A DNA stretch of 64,000 nucleotides from Bilabrum cf. latius (taxonomy: Eukaryota > Bigyra: Bicosoecida > Bigyra > Bicosoecida), in the NCBI GenBank assembly GCA_965178125.1, contig OZ237737.1, positions 124,001-188,000 of the forward strand, given 5' to 3'. Under the pieces are notes generated by a model. It did not search any database, was not told where the DNA came from, and saw only the letters and a list, made by a program, of their open reading frames with translations. Shown here piece by piece: positions 22,601 to 37,710 of the stretch. Every line of letters starts with the position of its first letter. Position 1 is the stretch's first letter. Made by a program: the position numbers and the translations under genes.

Positions 22601-25600
22601 CGCCGTTCGTCCTGCCAGAGATCGGGTTCACGCCCAGAACTCGGGGCGGGGCATACCGGGTCACAGCGATGGACGGCTAGCTGGCCTATCCACCCACATG
22701 CACAATCCATTTCATGGCCTATCCCGGAGGACCTGGCACAGTGAGGCACCGCAGTGTGAAGTGGTCCTCGTAGATAGAGCAGTTCAGCGCGGTGAAGCCG
22801 GTGCCTGCAGGCCCGTACGTCACCTCCTCCAAGTGCTCTGCAACGGAGAAGTTCATACCATGAATCAAGACCCAGTCGCCACCATCTGTGCTCAGTTCAT
22901 TGACGGGCAAGCTGCCCGACTCGCTCTCGAAGCTGGAGATGTGCGGCGGCGAGTAGGACGTTGTGGGGCTCACGCTTTGCAGTCTATCAACAGTCATGCG
23001 CCACCTGAGGCCTTCACCGGCGCCCACGGCGGTCAGGCATCGAACCACTTCGTGCGCCTGGAGCACAAAGCAGTTGGATGCATGGAACTGAACGCCGAGC
23101 TCTTCGCTGCCATAGACGGCGCGATCCACTGGCGTGCTGATGGGACCGAAGTTCCTGCCTTCGATGTCCACAACCTAAGAGCCGTTCGTGTATGCGAGAC
23201 GAGAGCCTGGCCCATCGTACAGCGAAATAACCGGCGGGTGGTAGCTGGACATTGCCGTCTCCTGGGGGCCAGATGTCTGGCCACCGACCGATGCAGCCCA
23301 CACCAGCTGATCTCCGCTGCCCTCGGCTACCTTGCACTCGATCTGAATATGTGCCACAACCACACGGCATTTTACTGCTGTAAAGTACGGCCAAGTACGG
23401 CCATGTGTGTCGTTCAGACGCCCGTATGCCGCCGTTGGTACAACAGCAGCGTTATTGACCTGAACACCATCGGAAGAGGTCGGTGTGACTGGTCCGAAGA
23501 AATCACCGTTCAGCAGGATTGGCACGTCTCCGACCGTGGGTGCGTTCACGGCGCCTGGCCCGCTCACGCTCTTGAGCACAGGTGCGCTGTACCTCGTGGT
23601 ATCAGCACTGGCAGCACTGGCCAAACCAGCCACAGCGACTCGCCATCTGTGGCCCATGCCAGTACCAGCAGAAGGCTCGCACACCATCACGCGGTGAGCA
23701 CGATCATCTGGCACCCTGCACACCAGGGCCTGGTAGACGAAGCCATCGTTGCCCTCGATTGCAGCCCGCTAGTCGGCGATCAGCTCCAGTGAGTCGGGGG
23801 CAGCACCAGCAGCGTCCACTCCGGCAGCATCGCCAGCGACGTAACTCGCCGAGTAGTAGGCTAGGACGTACTGAGGGCCCAGCCCAGCAGGGCCCATGTT
23901 TGCGCCCTCGATGGTGATGAGGCCAGCATCAGAGCCACCACGCGTGTCGAGAGGTTGGACCCCCATTGCAGGCGCAGACTCGTTGAGCAGCGGCATGCGA
24001 ACTGCCGTGATGGACGGACGCATGTACCTCAGAGTCGTGTTGGAGAACTCAGCGGAGCGTTGTTGACCCACATCCACGGTCAGCACGAAGCTGTGACCCG
24101 CACCTGGCACCACATTGCACCTGATCTCAGTGTGAGCCACCGATACCTGGCATCCGGTTGTCTCGAGGTTGAGGGTAGCAGCACCATCGGCGCGAGCCAT
24201 CACGGAGCTCTGCGCGCCGTACCGCAGGCGATGTGCAGGCATAGCATCACGAGCGGCCTAGGGCAGGTCACTGCCAATGGGACCAAGGTCCTTGCCGGTA
24301 AGCACAATGGCGTAGTCGCCGGAAGTGCCGACAGAGCCACCCTCAGTCGGCAGAACTCCATCGTTAGAACCGTCGGCTGGCCCAAAGCTGGACGTCACCG
24401 CGGTGATGGCAGGCGGAAAGTATCCAGACATGCGCAATCTCTGCAATGGCAGCAGCGCGCCAGTCTCAGGGTTCCTGTCAGCGATGGCAGCATCCGCACT
24501 ACCGGCCAGCACACGAGATGACACGTTCTGAAGCGAGTTCGCCACCTGATCTCCGTTCACTGTCACGATCCAGAAGTGGTCCCGGCCATATCCCTCGGGT
24601 ATCGCGCACTGGATCCTCGTGTTGGCTTCCACGACCAGGCAGCCAGTCGCGGCGAATTCAGTGCCGCTGGGTCCGAAGGTTGCAGACACAGTTGTGGGGT
24701 TAGCTCCGCCAGCACTGGACCCTCCCTCTGCTGCAAGCCGGCGCGCCGTTTTGCCAAAAGAAGCTCCCCAGATCTCCACCACGCCCCCACCTCGCGTGGT
24801 AAAGAGCGAGTCGAGCTCTCCGTGAGTCTAACCGTACATGGCGCGGCCCTCGCTGCCCGCAGCCGAGACGCCCACCTCAGCACCGAGACCGCTTCTCTAA
24901 GAAGATTCGGTGACGTGGATCGAGGTGATGGCGACGTCGTTGTCGTTGAGAACCTCCACCCTGACAGTTGTGTTTACTATGATCGGAGGCGCCTCCAGGT
25001 CAGAGTCCTGCACCACGACCACCACGTCAAAACCCGCCTGGTCCTCCCAGTCCAGGCGAGCCCCTGAGGCAAGCCTGAGGTTGCCGCTGTCGTCAATGGC
25101 GAAGAACGAAGAAGATGGGGCGTTCGGGTCGAGCGAGAATTGCATGCGACCCCATGCACCGCTGTCCTCGTCAGTTGCCACGACTCTGCCAACAATGACT
25201 CCCTCTGCCGTGAGTTCACGTACCTGAAGAGGCTCCCCTGCGGCCAAGGCTGTCCCGTCGGGACGCTCGATCCTCCGGAACACGCTCGGCTCGTTCTTGT
25301 CCTCCACGATCAGGCGTACCGTTGCAACATCCGTGTTGTCCGCAGAGTCGGTCGCAACCAGCTGTAGCACGTACTCGGCCTGAGCCTCGTGGTCAAGGGC
25401 CATGCGCAGCTGCACTTGCTCCGGATTCACGTCCGTTGGACTGAACGACAGCATGGACTGGGCCTACGATGCGGTGCTTCCGCCCCACGAGTAGCTCAGT
25501 CCCTCGCCAAACTGGTCAGCAGCATCCTCATCTGCAGCTCGGAGGGCCCCGTGCAGCGATCCTCGCACAGTGGTGCCCTGGACTTCGCCCTCAATCACCC

Positions 25601-28600
25601 GCAGCACATATGCAGAATCCACGGACTGTCCCTAGTCGAAAACTGGGTCCTCCTGCAGATCTGTAAGGGTGATCCTGACGGTCCGAGAGGCGGAAAGTGG
25701 CGTTGTGGGGTGGCTGTCAGTTGCCGTAACGATGGCCTCATACACATTGAACCTTCCGTTTCTAGGGCCCTCGAAGTCCACTCCACCCTCAGCTGCAGCC
25801 ACCTTGATGCGAGCTGTACCCACACCATCCGGGCCAGCACCTTCAACGGTCTCGATCTCGAAGGGGAACGGCCTGTTGACGTTGGGCCCACCCGGGCGAA
25901 GCGAGTACGTAAGCTTCTGGCCCTCGCTGCCATCAGCATCTGCGCCCATGACGATGCCGACCGGCGTACCCACGGCCGTGTTCTCCGCGAGGGAAAACGC
26001 GAAGGGTCCCGTGATGCTGGGCGGGAAGTTCTTGTCGACGACCTCGATCTCGACCCGGGTCACGAACGTGAGCTGAGGGCCGTCAATGCCTGCGTCAGTC
26101 ACCGACACGTTCAGCACATGCACAGGACCTGGGCCGTTCATGGGGTACACCAGCGCGCTTGTGGAGTTATCAACGACTTGAATCTGACCAGATGATGCAT
26201 CGATCGAGAATGTGTCGTCTGGGTTGGTCCTCAGGGACCACGTGTGGGTCTCACGCACGCCCGGTGCCATGAGGTCCTGGTCCCTGAGGTACTCCTGGGC
26301 GAGGGGGGGACCGACTTGGGTCGTGGTCTTGGCAGGGACGTACAGCCGAGGGATTGGCAGGAGTTCTGGCCTCTCGTTCCTGTTTGTCAGGCTAACGATG
26401 GCCCGGCATTGCCCCACCAGCCCGGCTGCGTCTGTCGCATTGATGGTCAAGTCGTATTCCTGCCTAGTCTCCAGGTCAAGCGAATCAGTCGCGACTTCGA
26501 TGAGTCCAGTAGCGGCTGCGATTGCAAAGGGCGAGACATCTCCGGCATCAGTGGCGGGCTGCCTCGCGATGCTCCACGTCAGCACATCGCCTTCGTCCAC
26601 GTCCCCTCCGCCCATCGTGCCGACCTCCTGGCCCTGAGGAGAGTTCTCGGCCACATCGAACACGGCATCCGTGCACCACGGTGCCTCGTTCTCGTCCAGA
26701 ACAAGCACTGTGACCGTCTCTTGATGCGTCAGGCGGTCCTCGATGCCATCCGCCGTGGCTCCCGAGTCGCGCACCCGCACCACCAACTCGAATCGGTCTA
26801 CTGCCTCGTGGTTCAGCTTGCTGGGGTCCGCCACGAAGATCTGACCAGAGCCAGTGTTTATATCAAAGGCACCGCTGGAGTCACCCCCAAGGACTTCGAA
26901 CTGAAGCTTGCCATCGGCCGTGGTGCCGTCCTCCGGGTCAGTCGCGTTGAGCGCGCCTCCCAGTACGGGGGCGCGCAGAGACGCCAGCTCGCCGATGCGG
27001 AGCTCCTGGGACGCCAAGAGGTTGGGCTTCTCGTTCGTGTCGAGCAGCTTGATCGTGATATTGACGTAGGCGCTCAGGCTAGGATCACCTCCGTCGTACG
27101 CCCGCACCAGCAGCACGTGCTCCGGTTTGGTCTCGTAGTCTAGGGCACTGGCACCTGCTTGCGTGAGCTGGATGGTGGCCCCGGTCTCTCCTTCGCCCAC
27201 CAGCTTGAACAAATCGTCCGGATCTCCGTCTTCGATGGCCCAGAACACCTTGCCTTCATCGCCAGCATCTTCATCGGCAGCTGAAAGCGCCACCCCGATC
27301 TACTCGTCGGCCTGGCGCGGTGTGCGCGGTGCATTCTCAGCGATGGTTAACGTCTGCTCCTCCGCAATCGGGGGCTCGTTCACATTCGTCACACGCACAT
27401 GCACATGCGCCTCTGCCTATAGCGCCTGCTCCCCCCGGCCGCCCTGGTCACTGACCCTGACGATGAGCTCGAACTGGTTGGCATCGCTGGACTCGTAGTT
27501 GAGCAACCCGCGGTCACCCCTCGCCACGCGCACCTGCCCGGTGAGCGGCTCGATCATGAAGACCTTGCGCGAGTCGCCTGCCACGATCGAGTACGTGAGG
27601 TTGTACCAGCCAGCCACGGTCTTGCCGACGATGTCCTCGTCATAGCCCTGCAGAGGGGACCCCACGGGCTCTCCCACGGGGGAGTTTTCCACCACCTCCA
27701 CCGTGGAACCGGTGAGCGAGGGGCGGTCGTTGACATCTAGAATCTCAATCTCAGTCGTGGCCTGGGTGCATAGCTAGGGGCGCCCGGTATCGCACACCTA
27801 GATGCGGGCCGTGTAGTTGCGCGTGGTTTCGAAATCAAGTAGAGTACCAGAGGCCACCTGGATCTGCCCGCTACACCTGTTGATCGTGAACAGTCCATCG
27901 GCTGAGCCGCCAACGATCGTGTAGATGAGATCTTGCCCAAAATCAGGATCATAGGCGGGGATCTCTGCCCCCACAGCGTCAGGAAATCCTGCATCCTCCC
28001 TGACCTCGCGCACCTGGTCCCAAACGATGGGAGGTTCGTTCACATCCAGCACCTGGAAGGTGACCTTGGTCTCGTCCTTGAGACCGCCTCCGTCGGTGAC
28101 CCGAAGGGTGGCGTCGTACCGGTTCTTGAACTCGAAGTCCAGCATGCCATCCGCAGCCACAGTCACCACGCCAGTCTCGTTGTTGATCGAGAAGATCGTG
28201 GTGGCGTTGGGAAAGTTCGATAGGCCGACCAGCTCGTACGACAGCGTGCCCCAGTCCTGGGGGTGCACCTCGGAGTCCGGATCCGAGGCGCGGAATGCTA
28301 CGCCCCCGCCCACCGGGCTGCCCGTGTCGGAGTTTTCCGCAACGGTGAGGACCTGTCCATTTGGAACGGTTGGGCGCTCGTTGACGTCCTCTACCATTAC
28401 CATGAACTGTGCAGTCTGAGACAGAGCTGGGTCCCCACTGTCCGTCACTGTGACCGTGAGCTGGTACGACGTGCCGTCCTCAAATGAGAGATACCCGCTG
28501 GCCTTGAGGCGCACCTGCCTATCCGTGCGACCGACCACGAACAGCTCAGAGGACCCTGCCAGATTGTTGGCTGTTCCCAGGGAGTACAATAGAGTCTGAT

Positions 28601-31600
28601 GAGCAAACAAGTCTGGATCAACTGCTGCGGCGAGCGTGCCAGCCAGGGTATCGACGGCAGAGTTCTCCTCGATGGTGAAGCAGCCTACCATCCCGACGGC
28701 CCCATTGCTGCACGTGACCGTGGACGGCCAGGTGGGCCTCTCGTTCTTGTCCCTGAAGGCGATCATGATGGTGCCGAAATCGGTGAGACCCTTGGGGTTG
28801 AGGTCGCCCACGTTGTTGTCCGTGACCTTCACCTCGAAGCCGAGGAACTGCTGCGTCTCGTAGTCTCCAGCGGTAGCCATGCTAATTGCGCCAGATCCGC
28901 CGACGAGCGCAATCCGCGAACCCACCGCATCTCTGCTCTCTGACGGCTCGAAACACACGCTCGTGAACCGAGTGCCCGCAAACGCAGACTTCATCAAGAC
29001 TTCCCGCACATCCAGCTTGGCGGTCGAGCTGTCCGTGGCACTGGCCACGATCTTGCTGCAGGCAGTCCCCGGCTCGTTGTCGGCTCGCAGCCCGATGGAC
29101 AGGGCGCCCGTCTGCCGGTTGGCAGTGGCGCACAGGTTGGCCAAAGTCCCGGTCTCGCCCGTCTCGCCTGTCACCACGTCCACCAGAGCGATGCCTGCGC
29201 CCGAGTTGGCGATGGCGCGGGTCACCAGGTCTGCGCACGAGCCATCGGACTCGCACCTGCGGATGCAGGCCTGGTTGCGACTGGACCCACAGCCCACCTC
29301 GAACTCGTACCTCGCTGCCGCGTTGGTCCCCGATCCTCCCACTCGCATAGCAAGCAGAGAAGAGCCCCTGGATGCAAGCCGGAACGTGGCAGTGACCTCG
29401 GCCTGCGAAGAGGCCGCATGCAGCCGAGCGCCACGCACTGCCACGAGAGTGTTGACCTCCTGGCTGGTCACCGTGTGCGCCCAGCAGTACTTGTCAGTCC
29501 TGGACAGAGCAAAGGCGTGTCCCTGGCCCACGTCCTCGTCGATGGCTGCTGCGGTCGTGACCTGCGCGTTGACGACGTTCTCATCTGTGGCAGCAGATAT
29601 ATCCTTTCCGAAGGGAGCGTCGTTGCCGTTCGACACAAGGACGGTGAGCTTGCCCGTGTCCTTGAGGCCTCCGTTGTCCTCTGCCTGGATCGTCAGCTGG
29701 TAGCTGCTCGTGTCTTCAAAGTTCAGCTTCGTCGCATCGGCGATCGTGATGTTTCCAGCGTGGGCATCGATTGCAAACGCACCGGCGGTGTTGCCCTCAG
29801 TGATCGAGTACGCAATGGAGTCGCCGGCATCCACGTCAATTCCCGCCACCTGTCCTCCAAAGGTCCCACTCGCATCATTCTCGTTAAATTCGAAGGTTCC
29901 CAAGTTGTTCTCTAGCTCAGGGGCCTCATTGACGTCCGTGATCGTGATTTCTGCATTGCAGGTCCCTTTGAGTCGGCCGGCGCCGTCATCCTCAACCTGT
30001 ACCGTGAGGTTGAACACGCCCCTGGTCTCATGGTCCAGCACCGCCTTGGCTAGGGAGATCTTGCCGTTTGTGGCTCCGATCTGGAATGTAGAATCCACAT
30101 TGTCCCCGACAATGGACCAACGGTGCTTGTCGCCGGTGTCGCGGTCTGACACCTGGAGCCCTGTCGAAGGTGTGGTTGCGGTGCCCACCGGCGAGTTCTC
30201 TGCAATCGTGAAGGCCTGAAAGAAGCATCTTGGCTTGAAATTTGAATCTGTGACCCGCAGCGTGACTTGTACAGACGCCGACAGGCCGCCCCCGTCGGTC
30301 GCAGTCACCGTGACCCGGGTGGCTCCAGTCGATGTGGGTTGCTCATTGAGCCAAACGGTACCACCCTGAGACATTCGAAACATGCTACCAGTGTATGACC
30401 ACGTGAACAGCACGGCATCACCGTCGGGATCAGACGCCGTGATCGTGCCAATCTCGGTCCCATTGCCATACTGCTCTGAGATCGAGAGCTCCTGGGATGC
30501 AATCGTCGGCTGCTCGTTAGCATTCGTCACGATGACAGTGACGGCCGCGGTATGACTGAGCGAGTCCTCGTCAGTCACTTTGACCTCGAACACGAACTGG
30601 CTGGCAGACTCGAAATCGGGAGAGAACCCAGGTGCCAGTGTGAGGGATCCGGCATTCGAGATGCGGAAATTGCGGGCAGCGGAGGACTGCACGAGACTGA
30701 AGGCCAGCTGCGTCGAGTCCTCGTCAAGTGTCTGCACCGAACCGATGCTGCCGATGCTAGCATGCGAATTCTCCTCCACTGCAAACGTCTGACCAGACAT
30801 CACCACTGGCGGTTCTGGCTGGTTCCGCACGTTGATCGTATACGTGGCGATGTCGGACAGCCCGAAGCTATCCGTCACTTTGACAGAAAGGCTGTGCCTG
30901 GACTCCGCTTCGTGATCGAGGGCCCGAACCAGGCTCAGCACACCGGCCGTAGACATCTTGAAGAGGCCTTCATCGTTGCCTCCTTCGATCGAAAAGAAGA
31001 ACGTCTGCCCCTCCACACCGTCGGGGTCGGAGAGTCCAGACGACAGCGCGGGCGCAATGATTGCGTCCGCGTCGTTCTCGTCCACAGTGGCGCTCATATC
31101 GCTCAGCACAGGGGCCTCGTTGACGTCGTCGACCTTCACGGTCACCGTGCCTTCTCCGCTCTTGGCGGTCGTGTGTCCCGTGATGCCGCTGTCGGTGGCC
31201 CGCACGACCAGACTGTACAATTCCCTAGTCTCGTGATCGAGCGCCTTGCCAGGCGCCAGGGTGACTGCGCCGGTGCTGCTGTCGATGGCAAAAGCAAACC
31301 CAACATTCCCACTCACAATAGAAAACTGCAACGTGCTGATAACATCCTCATCGTCAGCCTGTACCGTGCCAGCCGCGTCTCCAGGGCTCGCGTCTTCCGC
31401 CAGAAACAGGATCTGATGCTCGACTAGCGCCGGGGCATCATTCCTGTTGATAGTCGTCACGGTGGCAGCCTGCTCTGCACAGAACTCGGCGTCGCACGCC
31501 TTGATGCGGAACGAACGCACCTGCAGCTCGGGCTCCTCGAAGTTGAAGTGCAACGGCTTGGCCACGGTAAGAGCCCCGGTGCGCGCGTCGATCGCGATCG

Positions 31601-33594
31601 CGGCCTGGTCGTCACCCAGGATCGAGTAGGTGAGCCTGTCGCCATCGGGATCCACCCCACCGGCAGACGACGGCCGGAAGGCGCCACCTACGCCCGCATC
31701 CTCGTAAACTTCGAATGAGTAGTCTCCGGCGGGAGGGAACGTGGGTGCCTCGTTCCGGTTTGCCACGGTGACCCGCACGGTAGTCTCAGTGGACATCGCC
31801 GGGGCCCCAGTGTCTGTCGCCCGAACGCGGAGCGTGTACGAGTTTGTCCCTTCGTGGTCCAGCGGTTTGGTCGTGTAGATCTGCCCGGAGCAGGAGCCGA
31901 TCCGGAAGCTGTTCCCCAAGTTGCCGCTGACGATGGCGTACTGGAGCTCCTGTCCGCGATCGGGGTCGGTCGCGGTGATGGGCAGCCCTGCCTGCGTGTC
32001 TGTGGGCATGTCTTCCTGCACGACCCTGCTGTAAGAGGAGGAGCCAAAGGAGGGTCGCTCGTTCACGTCCTTGGTTTCGATGTCCATCGTGCATGTAGAC
32101 GCGTCTGCGCCCCGCCAGCGGTAGGCCACCACAACCTTGTAGCCCGTGCACCGCTCGGCAGACAGGCCGCTCGAGATGGAGCTCTTGAGACGGACGCGTC
32201 CGTCACTCAGAACCTCGTACGGGGCGGAATGAGTGCATCCGCTCGCATCCGGAAACCTGGTCTGGGAGGCGATCCTGTAGGCGCCCCCACTGAGCCCGTC
32301 GAGGTTCACACGAACAGCCACGGCGCTCCGGGCGTTCTCGTTCACGTGCGCCCTGCGCGTGCCGCTTGCGCTGCACACGCTATCGATCCACCCGAATAGC
32401 GGAGTCTTGACTCCACCCGTGCACGAGTGTGCCAGGGGGCAGTCGCACGCGTGTGTGCGTCGGTCTGCGTTCGATAGAGTGGGCTCTTGCCCCGGGATGC
32501 AGCTGAACTTCCCCGCAGGGACGGTCAGCGGGCTCCCTCGACCGCTGGGACAGTAGTACTTCTAGTCCCCGCACCTCCGTGGGCACGACGACGTGGATCC
32601 AGCAGGGCAGTAGCACCCGGCCTGGCACTGTCCGGAGCAATCGCTGGACCTGTATCCGCCCGTTCCTGACCGCCACCTCCCAGCAGGGCACGCATGCCGG
32701 ATGCCAGAGACGCAGTAGTGGCCGGCAGGGCATCTCGTCGCGCCAGTGCGGGGAGTGCTGCTGCTGGTGTCGGGGGAGGCATACCACCCCTGCCCGGGGA
32801 CCCGCTGGTGGATGCAGTCGTGCCCCGTGTTGGGGCAGTACCTGCCAGGCCCGCACGCCCTGTGGCCCCGACTGGTAGTGGCCCCTGCGTTGCCGCAGTA
32901 ACCGCGTGCCACGGCTCCCGGGCAGGTACTCGACCCTGACCCGCCTGATGAGTACCTGCCTGGTCGACAGAGCCTCCCCGAGGGCCGGTTGGTCGTGGAC
33001 CCGGAGGGGCAGTAGTAGCCTGCAGCACACGCCCCCGTGCACGTGGACGATCGCTGGATGGTGGAGCTGCCGTATCGGCCGGCAGGACACGGCTGCCTGG
33101 TGCTGGCTCCGGTGCTGCTCACATAGTGGCCCGTTCCCGACACGCGGCAGCTCGTCTGTCGGTTGCTGGGCTGGTAGTACCCCGAGGAGCACCGCGTGCA
33201 TGCCCTTGCCCTGCTCCACCCGGATCGGAAGTGGCCCCGTCCGCAGTCTAGGCACCGATTCGAGTTATCTGCGGCATGAGTAGGGCGACGTGGGGCTTAA
33301 CAAATGCCTCGAGACACTAGGTTGGTGCAGAGGCATCGGTGGCTTCGGCAATCGCGACGGGGTGCTAGGGGAGTGCTCACAGTGATGGTATTTTGCGCTG
33401 GGGCACTGCCAATAGACGTAAACACTGACTGCGGTTATAGAGAGATCGCAATTCAAGGCCAGGGACCTGTCGTAGGCAATCCTCATGTTGGATGCCGATG
33501 CCTCTGTGTGATGATGATACCAGCGCATGAGCACAGATGAATCAAGAATCTTGGAGTCTCACATCCAGTACTTCCCCTGTGTCCGCGGCAACCC
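16632..33594 (-). CDS. Giant cadherin / IPT-TIG repeat membrane protein
   Basis: One minus-strand frame runs from 33268 to a TAA at 16632-16634, crossed by 23 UAGs and no UAA or UGA. Two small 5' exons fit in phase: 33428-33381 (GTGAGC donor to CCGCAG acceptor) and 33594-33563. The true start lies further upstream. Order, counted from 33268: residues 1-300 Cys-rich GCC2/GCC3-like; about 330-2800 about 20 cadherin-like repeats (LD.E...Y, DxNExP linkers); about 2800-4600 about 12 IPT/TIG repeats (GGxxVxIxGxNFG); about 4635-4760 Cys-rich; about 4760-5200 about nine TM helices; then a basic, Ser/Ala-rich tail of 350 residues. The total of about 5,570 residues suggests a cell-adhesion or mechanosensory receptor. 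Domain calls rest on motifs I read. The ligand and partners are unknown. Confidence 0.85.
19450..24800 (-). repeat. Array of about 12 IPT/TIG (Ig-like, plexin/transcription-factor) repeats
   Basis: Each repeat has GG..V.I.G.NFG near its start and a VxVGG strand plus a P..I turn near its end (examples: IEGANMGPAG, LTGKDLGPIG, IRGKNFGGEP). Sister copies allow UAG positions to be compared inside one protein. VGG-UAG-AS and ELAG-UAG-SS match VGGQTS and VGQQRS. Confidence 0.75.
24903..32330 (-). repeat. Array of about 20 cadherin-like repeats in the giant gene
   Basis: The repeating unit is about 100-125 residues. Each has a linker of the form DxNExP or DxNDxP, a DxDxG calcium-type motif and an LDxE motif (for example LDHE, LDFE, LDYE), followed by a Y.L.V...D strand. 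The Glu of LDRE and the DxNDN-type linker are the calcium ligands of true cadherins, and most are kept. Several UAGs fall at strand positions occupied by Arg, Lys, Gln or Ser in sister repeats. Cadherin repeats are best known from animals, choanoflagellates and a few bacteria and protists. Confidence 0.8.
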
Positions 33595-33599
33595 CTGAG

Positions 33600-35030
33600 A
33601 AAATAAAGTTGTTCGTGATACTTCAGAGGCGCTCAAACACGGTGCATCAGATCCAGTTTCAAACAAGTTTACGAATCGTGAGGCTGCAACTAGATGCACC
33701 GCAGGCCGAGAGCCTTTCTTGCGGCAACAAAGGCGAACTGAATCTTACCAGAAATTACACCTGTAGTCGTGCCTGTTACTTCTAAAGTATACCCCAAAGA
33801 TGGAACCGGTGAACTCCCCATTACGTGGCTTCGACGAGGAGCGGCCCGTACCACAGTACCTTGTCGAACTGAAGGAAGAGCTTGTAGTTCGAAGCTACAC
33901 GTAATCAGTTCTGCACGATGATGACGACGTCAGCTCAAAGTAGTCCCAGCTATACCAAATGCGCGAGCCAGTCGGTGCGTACGTATCTGCGGGTGAACAA
34001 AGTGGTCAAAGGCTTGTTGCATAGTGCGAATCTGAGACTTTTAAGCTGATGTTATTAGAAAGAGATATATTTTGATTATCTGACACCAGTAACAGCTGCG
34101 CAACTGCCTGCGATAGTAAGATATTGAGAACTGGGCGTCCACAACAGGAGCGAATGGACGTATGATTCCACATTCGCAGCTTTGTGGTAGACTTTGAGTC
34201 ACCAGATATTTGAAAAAAAGGCCACTCACGAGTATCTAGACGATCGTGGAGTCCCGTCCGTGAATCTGCGGAGCGAGCGTTCGACCAGGATGGAGAAAAT
34301 AAGGTACTTGCGCGGTGGCTGGCTCTTGCAGGGCTACCATGACCTTATCCTGCCTTACCTGGTCCAACCGGTCGAGCGAATATGGTAAGAACGTGTTCCT
34401 GAACAGTTACCTTGTGCACGGTAACAGACTAAGCTGGCCAAGCATGCAAATATTGCCACCGCTGGAATCCGCATCCTGCGACATCTTGAATCACGCATGG
34501 AGCCACCAGGGCTTGTTGCGTTGCTCAATCAGAGCAACGAGGCAGCAACTTCAAAGAAATCAGGCGAATATATCAAACACGAAAGAGTTCTGGGAAAAGA
34601 AAGCGGGCGTTGCTGTCTGGAGGGCTGACGCCCACACTTCCCACCAATAGGCAAAAGCGGACGCAGAATTACGGATCGAGGTCCTCTCAGCAACGGACGC
34701 CAAAGCATGGGAATCATTACAATGGAGAAATTAAACTTGTGGAACAGCTGATCTCGTGCACGGGTTTTCCTCACCAGACTGCAGCGAATGTGTGGGGAAA
34801 CCCACGCGATGTCGGTCGGCGCGTGGCGCCGGCGGCTGCGGCAGCAATGGTCGCACCTTGAAAAGTAGGGTCGCATCGGATATGGCTCGGCGCTTGCCGA
34901 GCGCATTGCAACGCAAACACAGAGATTGATCTTCCAACAATCACAAACATGCAGCCGCTGGGATGCGGCTTCGTTCATTCGGGTCATCGAGCATAACCCA
35001 AGACGGCAGGCCTTGCATGGCAATCTCCCC
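33600..35030. other. AT-richer gap upstream of the giant gene
   Basis: No gene could be fixed. Further 5' exons of the giant gene probably lie here on the minus strand. On the plus strand, short protein-like stretches occur near 33800-33904, 34215-34384 (ending at a GTAAGA), 34428-34600 and 34651-34730. Joining them in order gives a stop at one junction, so I do not call a gene. The tract around 34050-34080 is strongly AT-rich. Confidence 0.3.
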
Positions 35031-37475
<2,445 letters not shown>

Positions 37476-37710
37476 GGCTGTAATGGACCACTCATTTGAG
37501 AAATGAGTTGATTCGCTGCGATTCGCCAGCGAACTTCCGGAAAGAGCTTGTGGACACGCTTAATTTTTTTTTACAGACTACCCGGCAAGTAATGGCTCGC
37601 TCAGCACCTACAGGGAAGCGATAGTACTTCGTGCAAGCGATTCAGTGCTTGTCTCGAGAGGTAAGTGCCTCTCACACCTTGTCGCCACACTCACAATAGG
37701 TCGCAGCTGC

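Noticed and set aside
33800-34730. A multi-exon plus-strand gene from protein-like stretches
   Set aside because: Joining the best donor (34385) to the next acceptor creates a stop in phase, and no family is recognised.
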